Of a stretch of DNA of 64,000 bases, positions 25,538-33,828 are shown piece by piece (position 1 is the stretch's first letter; every line of letters starts with the position of its first letter). The stretch comes from Roseobacter weihaiensis (GTDB lineage: Bacteria > Pseudomonadota > Alphaproteobacteria > Rhodobacterales > Rhodobacteraceae). The DNA lies in assembly GCF_020622345.1 (NCBI RefSeq), contig NZ_JACNMO010000002.1, forward strand, positions 248,001-312,000, in the 5' to 3' direction. Under the pieces are notes generated by a model. That model did no database searches, was not told the DNA's origin, and saw only the letters and a program-made list of their open reading frames with translations. The position numbers and the translations under genes are program-made.

Positions 25538-26047
25538 TTGCTCAGTCCGAATGACTATTGTGTCCTCTTTGTCGATTTTGATCCAACTGAGCGATCCGAC
25601 CCGCTGGACACTCATGCTTCACATGTGTCGCATGCAGAAGTTCTGAAGGTGACAAACGCCCTGTCTATCCCCTGCTTCACCTCATGCAAAACTGTCGGAA
25701 GACACAGGCCTCCTTGTGCAATTGCGCCGTCAGATGCGGCCGATGCCGTCATTTTCGAACGATCCGCCATCAATCCTTTAAATGATCCAGAGCTTCGACA
25801 GGAGATAGATGCGGCAGGAAGAAGCTGCTTGATTTTTATCAGCGGGTGGCCTGATGGATCGCTTGTTCAGGGCTCGATCACTGCGTTGTCCGAGGGGTAC
25901 GACGTCTATGTGCCGTTTGACCTTTGTACAGGTTTCTCTGCCAAGACTATTTGGCCGATCTCTGTCCGGTTGGTACAGGCAGGTGTCGTCCCACTCACAG
26001 GTCAACAACTTGTTCTCGAGTTGGCGGATGCCACTGATTATCCATAG
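25538..26047 (+). CDS. Isochorismatase-family protein lacking the catalytic Cys
   Basis: A 169-residue protein of the isochorismatase/cysteine hydrolase fold. The first acidic catalytic position is in CVLFVDFDPTE near the start, and later segments FERSAINPLNDPE, SEGYDVYVP and LVQAGVVPLT fit YcaC-type hydrolases. Where family members have GxxTEVC with the nucleophile Cys, this protein reads GWPDGSLVQ, so Ser replaces Cys. The only in-frame start is TTG at 25538 and no good ribosome binding site is seen, although LLSP is close to the usual N-terminus. It may be a decaying gene or a non-hydrolytic relative. A MerR-type promoter precedes it. Confidence 0.65.
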   Translation: MLSPNDYCVLFVDFDPTERSDPLDTHASHVSHAEVLKVTNALSIPCFTSCKTVGRHRPPCAIAPSDAADAVIFERSAINPLNDPELRQEIDAAGRSCLIFISGWPDGSLVQGSITALSEGYDVYVPFDLCTGFSAKTIWPISVRLVQAGVVPLTGQQLVLELADATDYP

Positions 26048-26477
26048 ATCTGGCCATGGCATGGATCTTGAAGGTTGATCATTCGGGCGTTCGCTCAACT
26101 CCGCTGAGCGCCGGGCTCTACTTCGCTTGCCACGGAGGTTTCGCAGCAAGCTCCGCGGAGCCTGAGACATGCTCAGTCTCCGCCCTCAGGGTCACGATCC
26201 ATAACGCCAATCCGAACCTACGGTTCGGAACAAGGACGGCGTCCTGACGGCCGCCGACGGTTTTTGGGCCTTTTCCGCGGTGCGGGGGGTGGGCGAACAC
26301 TCCCTTTTTGCCACGCCGAGCCGGTTCGCAACCGCCTTGGCTCTCAGTGCACTCCTATCGATCCCGTTCTCCTACCAAGGCAATTGCATCCCGCCCAATC
26401 CGACGCGGCACCGGTCGTTTATCGCCCACCCCCCTTTCCGGGGAAAGGCATGGCGAGAAGCACAGGAGGATGCGGGC
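26048..26477. repeat. Palindrome-rich non-coding stretch and possible recombination junction
   Basis: No convincing gene. Between 26092 and about 26250 there are at least five short inverted repeats: CGCTCA/TGAGCG (26092-26110), the perfect palindrome GCTCCGCGGAGC (26150-26161), CTGAG/CTCAG (26162-26176), CCGAACC/GGTTCGG (26212-26228) and AGGAC/GTCCT near 26234. Downstream to 26477 the sequence is C-rich and open in all three forward frames. The permease fragment that follows lacks its N-terminal half, so this may be the scar of a deletion or insertion. Confidence 0.45.
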
Positions 26478-26996
26478 ATGCCGCAGCAAGATCGACAGAC
26501 AGTCTATGAAAGCGTCACCCAGCGTATCATGATCGCAAGCGTCTTTGCCGTGTCGCGGATGCTTGCAATGCTGACGGACATGAAGCTCATACCGCATAGC
26601 CATTTTGGAATGTCAGGGCCGATACGTGAACATACTCTTGTCTACACGGTTGTATTAGCCGGGTTTCTGACAGTGTTTTTCGATCTCAGCAGGATCGCAT
26701 CTCTCGGCGCCTTTTTCTATCTGGTCATGGATATAATTATACACTGGGGCGTTTATCGAAATCTCAAAGACGAGATCGGTGCCTCGGGCTGGATCATGTT
26801 GACCGCAATCGCCTTGGATGCGGTAGTTCTGTCTGCATTTGCGACTATGAAGTGGCAGAGTGATCCGTCAATTGTCGTGATCGCGCTGACGATGATGACG
26901 GCTGTTTTTGCGTTCGAATGGTTTTTCTTGCGACAGCAACCGGTCAGACCAAACGACAGTTCGAAGGCCAACTCTCATACCCATTCGCAGCGATGA
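26478..26996 (+). CDS. Truncated APC-type permease (C-terminal half)
   Basis: A 172-residue membrane protein with four to five helices. The order RIMIASVFAVSRMLAMLTD, then HTLVYTVVLAGFLTVFFD and RIASLGAFFYLVMDI, resembles the second half of amino-acid/polyamine/organocation permeases; the first five or six helices are missing. The ATG at 26478 has a strong ribosome binding site (AGGAGG, 8 nt upstream), so it could still be translated. The frame continues upstream to 26280 but that part is not permease-like. It ends with a short His/Ser-rich tail. I infer a fragment left by rearrangement, or a reduced membrane protein with a new role. Confidence 0.55.
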   Translation: MPQQDRQTVYESVTQRIMIASVFAVSRMLAMLTDMKLIPHSHFGMSGPIREHTLVYTVVLAGFLTVFFDLSRIASLGAFFYLVMDIIIHWGVYRNLKDEIGASGWIMLTAIALDAVVLSAFATMKWQSDPSIVVIALTMMTAVFAFEWFFLRQQPVRPNDSSKANSHTHSQR

Positions 26997-27087
26997 GTGC
27001 AAATGGCAGACATCTCGATCAGCCTGGACGCTTTGAAGCCCGGAAAACCACCGGGGCCATGCGAACCCTTAATGTATGTGGTTGAAT

Positions 27088-27174
27088 ATGACTGAGGTCT
27101 TCGGACCGATGGAGGTCATTACAATGGGTGTTGTTGCCGGCATCCTGGCGGCGCTACTGTGGTCGATGCTTTGA
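27088..27174 (+). CDS. Possible very small membrane protein
   Basis: A 28-codon frame (MTEVFGPMEVI, then MGVVAGILAALLWSML) ending in a single hydrophobic helix. The internal ATG at 27124 has a strong ribosome binding site, GGAGGT, 7 nt upstream, so the product may be only 16 residues. A 30-codon frame just before it (27003-27095) has weaker signals. No homologue can be named; small hydrophobic peptides of this kind are often subunits of larger membrane complexes. Confidence 0.3.
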   Translation: MTEVFGPMEVITMGVVAGILAALLWSML

Positions 27175-27216
27175 AGCACACCAAATTAATAAACAGCTTG
27201 GATCATTACAACTCTT

Positions 27217-27774
27217 CTAGCCCAAGGTCAGAATAAGATCGTCGGAAAGTTGCATCGGCGGAATATGCAGGTTTTCCGGGGCAGGGCCCTTTCTAATGCG
27301 ACCAGCAGTATCGTAGTGAGATCCGTGACAAGGGCAAAACCAGCCCCCGAAATCGCCTGATCCATCACCAACGGGTACGCAGCCCAAATGCGTACAAACG
27401 CCGATCATGACAAGATACTGTTCCTGCCCTGCAACTGCACGATTCTGATCAGTGGCAGGGGCGCCATCTTCAATGTTTGGATTTCTGGCTACCGCGTCTG
27501 GCAAGGCTGCAGCATCTTCATTCTTAGCAGCGGCAATTTCTGCCTCGGTTCTGTATCGAATAAAGACCGGTTTGCCGCGCCACTTCACCGTCAGCTGACT
27601 GCCCGATGCCAAGGATGAGATATCTACCTGGATACTGAGAAGCGCCCGAACGTCGGCTGACGGGTTCATCTGGTTGATCAAAGGCCAGACCGCCGCAGCG
27701 CCTCCAATAATACCGGCGCCGCCCGTTGCATAGTAGAGAAAATCCCGTCTCGAAGACTCGTCAATCGTGCTCAT
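27217..27774 (-). CDS. petA: Second Rieske iron-sulfur subunit (PetA-like)
   Basis: A 185-residue ubiquinol-cytochrome c reductase iron-sulfur subunit. An [11 protein letters not shown] twin-arginine-type N-terminus leads into one helix, and both cluster-binding loops are intact: CTHLGC and CPCHGSHYD. Length equals that of typical alphaproteobacterial PetA. The cytochrome b and c1 genes that normally follow are absent, so this is an extra copy, inside the copper island. The promoter upstream has MerR/CueR-type geometry, and the predicted transcript would begin at or next to the ATG (leaderless). I infer an alternative Rieske protein made under copper stress. Confidence 0.88.
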   Translation of the reverse strand: MSTIDESSRRDFLYYATGGAGIIGGAAAVWPLINQMNPSADVRALLSIQVDISSLASGSQLTVKWRGKPVFIRYRTEAEIAAAKNEDAAALPDAVARNPNIEDGAPATDQNRAVAGQEQYLVMIGVCTHLGCVPVGDGSGDFGGWFCPCHGSHYDTAGRIRKGPAPENLHIPPMQLSDDLILTLG

Positions 27775-27780
27775 AAGAAA

Positions 27781-27811
27781 ACGGTACTGATCTCCAGTAC
27801 TGGAAGGTCAA
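27781..27811 (-). promoter_or_regulatory. MerR/CueR-type promoter of petA2
   Basis: On the minus strand TTGACC (27811-27806) and TACCGT (27786-27781) are separated by 19 bp, with the dyad CTTCCAGTACTGGAG in the spacer. The -10 ends 6 nt before the ATG at 27774, so transcription would start at about the first base of the start codon. Confidence 0.65.
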
Positions 27812-28044
27812 GCTTTGATTGCAGTAAGTAAACAAGCGGTTTTTTTGTCAGTGTGTTGTGTTGATCGCATAGGTCGCGCTGACGGAGCGAAACTAAAGAA
27901 TTGAAGATGTCGTGAACCGTCCAGTAGTAGACTGCAGCCAGATCTATCCAGTTTCGCCCGGTGTAGATAGATCGTGTTAGACTGGCTTGGAGGGCTACGA
28001 ATGGCCAAGGCAGTCTTCATAATGCACAGTCGTGGAGTGCAAAA
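27812..28044. other. Intergenic region between petA2 and the AlpA-like gene
   Basis: About 230 bp, divergent between petA2 and the AlpA-like regulator, lower in GC than the core genome. It contains ctatccagtttcgcccggtg and a run of direct T tracts, but I see no gene or defined site besides the petA2 promoter at its left edge. A promoter for the regulator is expected here. Confidence 0.35.
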
Positions 28045-28359
28045 GTGAGGGCAGTGATGACTGAGAAATCCTCAAAACCACCGGCGATATTAAGTGCGAC
28101 CTCATTTGAAACAAAGTGCTCAATGCGCGCAATCCGGCGCAGTGAACTCCGCCTAATGGTGCCCTTATCCGACACAACAATCTATGAGCTGGAGCGGAGA
28201 GGGCGCTTCCCACGCCGATTTTTTCTCACGCCACGTTGCGTCGCCTGGGATTTGGCGGAAGTTGAGGCATGGCTGACAACGCGTGGTCATGCTTCCAAGC
28301 AAGAAGACGGCTTGCACCCTTATGTGCGACAGAGAAAGTCCAGACCTGTCAAAGGTTAG
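28045..28359 (+). CDS. AlpA-family excisionase-like regulator
   Basis: A 104-residue DNA-binding protein of the AlpA/excisionase type: RRSELRLMVPLSDTTIYELE followed by RRGRFPRRFFLT and WDLAEVEAWL. These MerR-like winged helix proteins control integrase expression or excision of phage and P4-like islands. The GTG at 28045 is the longest start; an ATG at 28057 is equally likely. It converges with the integrase gene and overlaps its 3' end by 11 bp, a common module at island ends. Confidence 0.85.
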   Translation: MRAVMTEKSSKPPAILSATSFETKCSMRAIRRSELRLMVPLSDTTIYELERRGRFPRRFFLTPRCVAWDLAEVEAWLTTRGHASKQEDGLHPYVRQRKSRPVKG

Positions 28360-29605
28360 GGTCGGGCACCAACATTTGCATCGAAGCTGGAAACAGCGTC
28401 GGAATATACTTTCTCCTGTCAGCCCATGCGTCAACAATATCAGCCCATTCCTGCAACATATGGCGTCTTTGCAGTTCGTACTCAGCCTTATTGTAGACGG
28501 CACGTGATGAGCGGCGATCTTCGTGGGCAAGGCACTTCTCAACCCAGTCACGGTTGAAGCCGAGTTCATTCAAGAGGGTTGAACCCGTCCGACGTATGTC
28601 ATGAACGGTAAATGGTTCGAGCGCCAAACCGTCCTTCTTTGCCTGATCCACAACCGCATAAGTTACGCGATTGAAAGTCGCCCGTGACATCGGTGCGTCG
28701 GCATCATAGCGGGACGGAAGGAGGTAGCGTGAATTTGCGGAACAGGTTTTCAGAGCGACTAGGATGTCCAATACTTGCTGGGACAAGTAGATGTTATGAG
28801 CCTTGGATCGCTTCATCCGTTCTGAGGGGATAGTCCAGACCGCGTTCTCAAAATCAACCTCGTCCCAAGTGGCATCCTGCAGCTCGCTTTTACGAACCAT
28901 GGTGAGGAGGTACATTTTCATGCCAAGGCGGATCGTCGGCAATGTGGCCACTTTTTCGAGCGATCTGAGCATGACGCAGATTTCAGCGGGGGAAAGCGCA
29001 CGATCTCGCGGCTGGAAGGTTGCAATTGAGGATGGTCCTACGTCGTCTGCCGGATTGGCCGCTTTTTCGCCATGCAGGATCGCGTAGACATAAATCTGTT
29101 TGATGATGTCCCGGACATGGATAGCCGTTGCTGGTGCACCCCGGTCTTTGACTTTTGTGCAGAGATGACGCAGGTCATCCGGTTTCACCTCGTTCAGCAG
29201 GCGTTTGCCGAGGATTGGCAAAATGTCCCGATCAAAAATCGCGCGACGCATGGCGCGGGTATTCTCTGCCATCCGATCACTTGCCAGCCACTTCTTGCCG
29301 AACTCGCCGAGGCTTTTCGCCTCTCGCAGGCGTCGTTTTGTGGCCTGTTTCTCCTGTGCCGGTGAGCGCCCTTCCGAGACTGTACGCCGGGCGGCGGCGG
29401 ATTTTTCCCGCGCATCTGCAAGAGATAGCCCGGATCTTCCATACCGGCCTATAACCAATGTTTCCCGGCGTCCATTCAGGCGGTAGTCATAGCGGAATGT
29501 GACGGTACCAGAGGTTGCTATGTGCGCATACATCCCGTCCCGGTCTGAGATCTTATAGGGTTTATTCTTTTTCTTCAGGTTCTTAAGTGATGTGTCTGTC
29601 AGCAT
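28349..29605 (-). CDS. P4-type tyrosine integrase
   Basis: A 418-residue tyrosine recombinase. The N-terminal arm-binding domain begins MLTDTSLKNLKKKNKPYKI (DUF4102 type). The catalytic domain shows Arg in TMVRKSELQDATW, HDIRRTGST (H-x-x-R) and Tyr in SRAVYNKAEY. The family inserts islands at the 3' end of tRNA or housekeeping genes. Here guaA ends 294 bp away, and guaA is a known target of such integrases. The gene reads away from guaA and looks intact, so the island may still be mobile. Confidence 0.92.
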   Translation of the reverse strand: MLTDTSLKNLKKKNKPYKISDRDGMYAHIATSGTVTFRYDYRLNGRRETLVIGRYGRSGLSLADAREKSAAARRTVSEGRSPAQEKQATKRRLREAKSLGEFGKKWLASDRMAENTRAMRRAIFDRDILPILGKRLLNEVKPDDLRHLCTKVKDRGAPATAIHVRDIIKQIYVYAILHGEKAANPADDVGPSSIATFQPRDRALSPAEICVMLRSLEKVATLPTIRLGMKMYLLTMVRKSELQDATWDEVDFENAVWTIPSERMKRSKAHNIYLSQQVLDILVALKTCSANSRYLLPSRYDADAPMSRATFNRVTYAVVDQAKKDGLALEPFTVHDIRRTGSTLLNELGFNRDWVEKCLAHEDRRSSRAVYNKAEYELQRRHMLQEWADIVDAWADRRKYIPTLFPASMQMLVPDPNL

Positions 29606-29899
29606 GATCCACCTCGAGCTACCTCAAAGTACCGTCAGGCCAAAACAGTCAAGATTTATGAGCATATATCTTTTGAAAACAGGATGATACGCAAAAAAAT
29701 ACCGTCACCAGGGCCGATCGTACCTGACGGCACAAAGAGAAAACAGGGAAAGCAAGATGGATCGATACCGTCAGAAGTACCGACAGATCGAACCGCTTGT
29801 CGCCGATAGAGGTGGATAGGTGCTGAGGAAAAAATAAATTATATCAGTTTGTTATACTTTCTTTTTGATAGAAACTGATAGACCCGGAGAGGGTTTGCA
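29606..29899. promoter_or_regulatory. Integrase upstream region with inverted repeat, candidate attachment site
   Basis: 294 AT-rich bases between the integrase start and the guaA stop. Several near repeats of the core taccgtca/tgacgg occur (about 29628, 29700, 29721, 29767), as expected for integrase arm sites. A 9-bp inverted repeat TATCAGTTT/AAACTGATA (29842-29850 and 29872-29880, 21-nt loop) stands 20 bp from the guaA stop. The attachment core would overlap the end of guaA; its partner copy was not found in this window. Confidence 0.5.
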
Positions 29900-31468
29900 C
29901 TATTCCCACTCGATGGTTCCGGGTGGTTTTGAGGTGATGTCATAGGTCACGCGGTTGATGCCCGGCACTTCGTTGATGATCCGCGTCGCCGTTTCCCCTA
30001 GGAATTCGTGGCTGAAAGGATAGTAGTCTGCGGTCATGCCATCAACGGAGGTCACCGCTCGCAGCGCACAGGCAAAATCATAGGTGCGCCCGTCGCCCAT
30101 CACCCCGACCGTGCGCACTGGCAGGATGGCGACAAAAGCCTGCCATATCTCGTCGTAAAGGTCGTGCTTTCTGATCTGATCGATATAGACCGCATCGGCC
30201 TCGCGCAGGATGTCCAGCTTTTCGCGGGTGATCTCGCCGGGACAGCGGATCGCAAGACCCGGTCCGGGGAAAGGATGTCGGCCAATGAAGCTGTCGGGCA
30301 GGCCCAACTCGCGCCCCAGCGCGCGCACCTCATCCTTGAAAAGCTCGCGCAGAGGTTCGACCAGTTGCATGTTCATGCGTTCCGGCAGGCCGCCGACATT
30401 GTGGTGCGACTTGATGGTCACGGACGGCCCGCCGGAAAAGCTCACCGATTCGATGACGTCCGGGTAGAGTGTGCCCTGCGCCAGAAAGTCGGCACCGCCT
30501 ATTTCCTTGGCATGTTTCTCGAAGACCTCAATGAACAAACCGCCAATGATCTTGCGCTTGGCTTCCGGATCGCTGACGCCTTCGAGCTTGCCGAGAAAGA
30601 GATCGGATTCGTCGGCATGGATTAGCGGCAGATTGTAATGTTCGCGGAACATGCCCACGACCTGTTCGCTCTCGTCTTTCCGCATCAGACCGTGGTCCAC
30701 ATAGACGCAGGTGAGCTGGTCCCCGATGGCCTCGTGGATCAGTACCGCCGCAACAGAACTGTCGACGCCGCCGGACAGGGCACAGATCACCCTGCCGTCG
30801 CCGACCTGTGCGCGGATGCGGGCGATGGCTTCTTCGCGGTAGGCCCCCATGGTCCAGTCGCCCTTGAACCCGGCAAGGCGTACGAAATTCTCATAGAGCT
30901 TTGCGCCATTTGGCGTATGATGCACTTCGGGGTGGAACTGTACGGCGAAGAAACCGCGCGTTGTATCAGCTGTGATCGCGAAAGGCGCATTGGGGGAGGT
31001 GCCGTAGACCTCAAAGCCCGGCGCAATCTCGCTCACGTGATCGCCGTGGCTCATCCAGACCTGCTCGCGGTCCTGATCGGTCTCGAACCAGCCATCCAGA
31101 ATATCCAGCCTTGTGGGCGTGGGGGTCACATAGGCCCGCCCGAACTCGGCCGTGCCGTGGCCGCGCTCCACCTTGCCGCCCAGACAGTGCATCATGACCT
31201 GCTGGCCGTAGCAGATGCCAAGGATCGGTACGCCCAGATCGAAAACAGACCGGGGGGGCATCGGCGCACCCGCGGCAAAAACCGACGAAGGGCCGCCCGA
31301 GAAAATCACCGCCTTCGGGGCGAACTCAGCCAGAAAACCGTCATCGACCAGATGAAAGGGGTGGATTTCGCAATAGACATTCAGCTCTCTGAGACGCCGC
31401 GCGATAAGCTGCGTCACCTGGCTGCCGAAGTCTATGATAAGGAGGCGGTCATGTTCAGATATCGTCAT
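29900..31468 (-). CDS. guaA: GMP synthase (glutamine-hydrolysing)
   Basis: A 522-residue enzyme making GMP from XMP. The N-terminal glutamine amidotransferase domain has the nucleophile in [10 protein letters not shown] and a His-Glu pair in VQFHPEVHH. The ATP-pyrophosphatase P-loop is [10 protein letters not shown] near residue 236, and the C-terminal dimerisation domain ends in KPPGTIEWE, the conserved terminus. The sequence is full length, so an island at its 3' end has restored the reading frame. The start ATG at 31468 gives the usual N-terminus just before the amidotransferase core. Confidence 0.96.
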   Translation of the reverse strand: MTISEHDRLLIIDFGSQVTQLIARRLRELNVYCEIHPFHLVDDGFLAEFAPKAVIFSGGPSSVFAAGAPMPPRSVFDLGVPILGICYGQQVMMHCLGGKVERGHGTAEFGRAYVTPTPTRLDILDGWFETDQDREQVWMSHGDHVSEIAPGFEVYGTSPNAPFAITADTTRGFFAVQFHPEVHHTPNGAKLYENFVRLAGFKGDWTMGAYREEAIARIRAQVGDGRVICALSGGVDSSVAAVLIHEAIGDQLTCVYVDHGLMRKDESEQVVGMFREHYNLPLIHADESDLFLGKLEGVSDPEAKRKIIGGLFIEVFEKHAKEIGGADFLAQGTLYPDVIESVSFSGGPSVTIKSHHNVGGLPERMNMQLVEPLRELFKDEVRALGRELGLPDSFIGRHPFPGPGLAIRCPGEITREKLDILREADAVYIDQIRKHDLYDEIWQAFVAILPVRTVGVMGDGRTYDFACALRAVTSVDGMTADYYPFSHEFLGETATRIINEVPGINRVTYDITSKPPGTIEWE

Positions 31469-31663
31469 AGTCGTTGAGTATGCCGCTGGCCGGGCGGTGG
31501 CAAGCCTCTGATCAAGGCGCTGTGCGACCTGCGATCAGATTTTGACGCGCCCGGCCTGACCCTTGGGCACATGTCGCTTTTTGCCCTGCATGGCCGCTCT
31601 GGGAGAGTGCGGGTGCGGTGGAATGAGGTAGTGCGGTGCAGAGGTCGGCATAAGGGGCAGGTT

Positions 31664-33205
31664 ATGGCAGGAGCAGAACGCAGACGCGGGCGGGGCGGGG
31701 GCGGCGCGGCGCGGCGTGCAGAACGCAGTGCGGTCTCTTTCGAGACAGCGCGCTACATCGAACGCCACATCCCGAACTTCGAAATACTGACCGAAGAGGC
31801 GCTTGAGATCATCGAGACCAACGCCGAGCTTGTTCTGGAAGAGATCGGAGTGAATTTCGTCGAAAATCCCGCCGCCCTGCAACGCTGGCGGGACGCGGGC
31901 GCTCAGGTGGACGGCGAACGGGTGCGCCTCCCGCGCGGGCTGGCGCGCACGCTGTGCAAAACGGCGCCCTCAAGCTACACGCAGCATGCTCGCAACCCCG
32001 ACCGCACCGTGGTGGTGGGCGGCAAGAACCTTGTGCTGGCCCCGGTCTACGGCCCGCCCTTCGTCCGCGATGCGGTGGGCGGCCGGCGCTATGCCACGAT
32101 GGAGGATTTCCGCAAATTCGTGAAGCTGGGCTACATGTCCAAGTGGCTGCATCACTCGGGCGGCACGGTTTGCGAGCCCACCGATCTGCCGGTCAACAAG
32201 CGCCATCTTGATATGTTGCATGCGCATATGACGCTCAGTGACAAGCCCTTCATGGGGTCCGTGACCGAGCCGAGCCGCGCACAGGACAGTGTGGATATGT
32301 GCGGGGTGCTCTTTGGTCAGGACTTCGTGCAGCAGAACACCGTCATGACCTCGCTCATCAACATCAACTCGCCGATGACATTCGATGATGTGATGATGGG
32401 CGCGCTTGAAGTCTATGCCGCCAACAACCAGGCCTGCATCATCTCGCCTTTTATCGTGGGCGGCGCGATGGCGCCCGTGTCGGTGGCTGGCACGCTCACC
32501 CAGGTGCTGGCCGAAGTCCTGGCGGGCATTGCTTACAGCCAGATCATCCGCCCCGGTGCGCCGGTCATCATGGGCGCCTTTGTCACGTCGATCGATATGA
32601 ATTCGGGTGCGCCGACATTTGGCACGCCGGAAGCCTCTCATATTACCTACGGCGCGGGTCAACTGGCCCGACGGCTGGGTTTGCCCTACCGGTCCGCGGG
32701 CTCGTTCTGCGGCTCGAAACTGCCCGACGCGCAGGCCGCCTATGAGACTGCCAACAGCCTCAACATGGGGCTTCTCTCAGGCGTCAACTTCATGCTGCAT
32801 TCCTGCGGCTGGCTTGAAGGTGGGCTGGTGTCCTCTTTCGAGAAGTTCGTGATGGACGCAGACCAGTTGGGGGTCCTGCATCACCTGGCCCGCGGGGTGG
32901 AGATTGATGAGAACGCCCAGGCGCTGGACGCCATCCGCGAGGTCGGACCGGGCGGCCACTATCTGGGCTGCGATCACACCCAGCGGAATTTCAAATCCGC
33001 GTTCTGGAAGTCAGATGTTCTGGACTACAAACCCTTTGAGACCTGGGAAGACGAAGGGGCGCGCGATACCCAGACGCTGGCCAGCCTGCGGGTCGAGAAG
33101 ATGCTTGGCGATTATCAACAACCCAGCCTGGACCCAGCCATAGCCGAGGCGCTGCGGGAGTTTGTCGATCGCAAGAAGGCGGAAGCGCCCGACAGTTTTA
33201 TGTAG
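31664..33205 (+). CDS. MttB-family methyltransferase-like protein (no pyrrolysine)
   Basis: A 513-residue protein of the trimethylamine methyltransferase (MttB) superfamily: a TIM-barrel with segments FMGSVTEPSRAQDSVDM, ITYGAGQLARRLGLPYRS and HSCGWLEGGLVSS. No in-frame UAG occurs, so this is a non-pyrrolysine member. Such members act on quaternary amines such as glycine betaine, or are uncharacterised, and are common in marine Rhodobacterales. I use the ATG at 31664 (AAGGGGCAGGTT upstream); a longer frame from 31571 is less likely. No corrinoid protein gene is adjacent, so its partner is unknown. Confidence 0.82.
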   Translation: MAGAERRRGRGGGGAARRAERSAVSFETARYIERHIPNFEILTEEALEIIETNAELVLEEIGVNFVENPAALQRWRDAGAQVDGERVRLPRGLARTLCKTAPSSYTQHARNPDRTVVVGGKNLVLAPVYGPPFVRDAVGGRRYATMEDFRKFVKLGYMSKWLHHSGGTVCEPTDLPVNKRHLDMLHAHMTLSDKPFMGSVTEPSRAQDSVDMCGVLFGQDFVQQNTVMTSLININSPMTFDDVMMGALEVYAANNQACIISPFIVGGAMAPVSVAGTLTQVLAEVLAGIAYSQIIRPGAPVIMGAFVTSIDMNSGAPTFGTPEASHITYGAGQLARRLGLPYRSAGSFCGSKLPDAQAAYETANSLNMGLLSGVNFMLHSCGWLEGGLVSSFEKFVMDADQLGVLHHLARGVEIDENAQALDAIREVGPGGHYLGCDHTQRNFKSAFWKSDVLDYKPFETWEDEGARDTQTLASLRVEKMLGDYQQPSLDPAIAEALREFVDRKKAEAPDSFM

Positions 33206-33496
33206 TCAGGCATGCTGGGCCGCGCGCAAGACCCGCGCCTCGCCCACCATCGCGATCAGGATATCCACATGGCGGATCAGGCTATAGCTGGTGTTGCCAC
33301 TGATGCGTTGAGCGTTCAGCGTCGCCTCGATCTCGATCAGCCGCATCAGGGCGGCCCCGTGGCGTGGCAGCACACCGTAGCCCAGAAGTCTGGGCAGATG
33401 GGTGCCGCGCCGATAATCCTCAGCCCCGATGCGTGCCGCCCTCATCAACAACGGGGGCCGGCGCAGTGCTTGCAACATGGAGAGAATATCCTGCAT
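33206..33496 (-). CDS. DUF6477-family protein
   Basis: A 96-residue protein (start MQDILSMLQALRRPPLLMRA) that I recognise as the DUF6477 type conserved in Rhodobacteraceae; its function is unknown. It is helical and Arg-rich without membrane segments. The ATG at 33496 is preceded by AAAGGACACGACC. It converges with the MttB-family gene and the two stop codons are adjacent. Being next to a DUF6456 gene is typical of the group. Confidence 0.65.
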   Translation of the reverse strand: MQDILSMLQALRRPPLLMRAARIGAEDYRRGTHLPRLLGYGVLPRHGAALMRLIEIEATLNAQRISGNTSYSLIRHVDILIAMVGEARVLRAAQHA

Positions 33497-33828
33497 TGGT
33501 CGTGTCCTTTTTCTGATCGACATCAAATCATCTGATGTCCGATGCAGTTTATGACACAGTTTTAGCCGGTGTTGCGCAGGCGACGAGACGGACGTGCGGG
33601 GTGGTTCAGACCTTGTTTACCCTTTTTATGGGTAACCAAGGTACGCCAGAATGTGGCGACACTGTTGCGTAAAACAGGGATAGACCGCACGTTGGTTTAA
33701 ATACTGTTTATGCAATAGATACAATACTCCGGATATTCGCCGATATTAACGAACAGGTAACCAATTTCTTCTCTGGGTTGTGTTAACGAATTCAAATACA
33801 ACTAAATGGAGCCATTGGTGAAGTCGAC
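33497..33828. promoter_or_regulatory. Divergent promoter region with a CtrA-like site
   Basis: 332 bp between the DUF6477 and DUF6456 genes. The sequence TTAA-CGAACAG-GTAA at 33746-33760 differs from the CtrA consensus TTAA-N7-TTAA by one base, and a second TTAACGAATT lies near 33782. A TTACCC...GGGTAA hairpin lies near 33618-33640. CtrA control of cell-cycle genes is widespread in alphaproteobacteria; regulation here is inferred from the match only. Confidence 0.4.

Larger units (their letters stand above)
15469..29899. mobile_element. Putative genomic island ending at guaA (left border uncertain)
   Basis: The right end is supported by a P4-type integrase and an AlpA-like regulator next to the 3' end of guaA, a known insertion hotspot for islands. 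The interior has copper resistance genes, a second Rieske gene, a truncated permease and several AT-rich gaps unlike the compact flanks. I searched by eye for a second copy of the guaA 3' end and did not find one, so the left border is a guess placed after the histidine kinase remnant; the copper cluster could be a separate acquisition. Confidence 0.4.

Noticed and set aside
15469-29899. A second copy of the guaA 3' end marking the left island border
   Set aside because: I looked for cccactcgatgg-like sequence by eye in the left gaps and found none, so no attachment pair is claimed.
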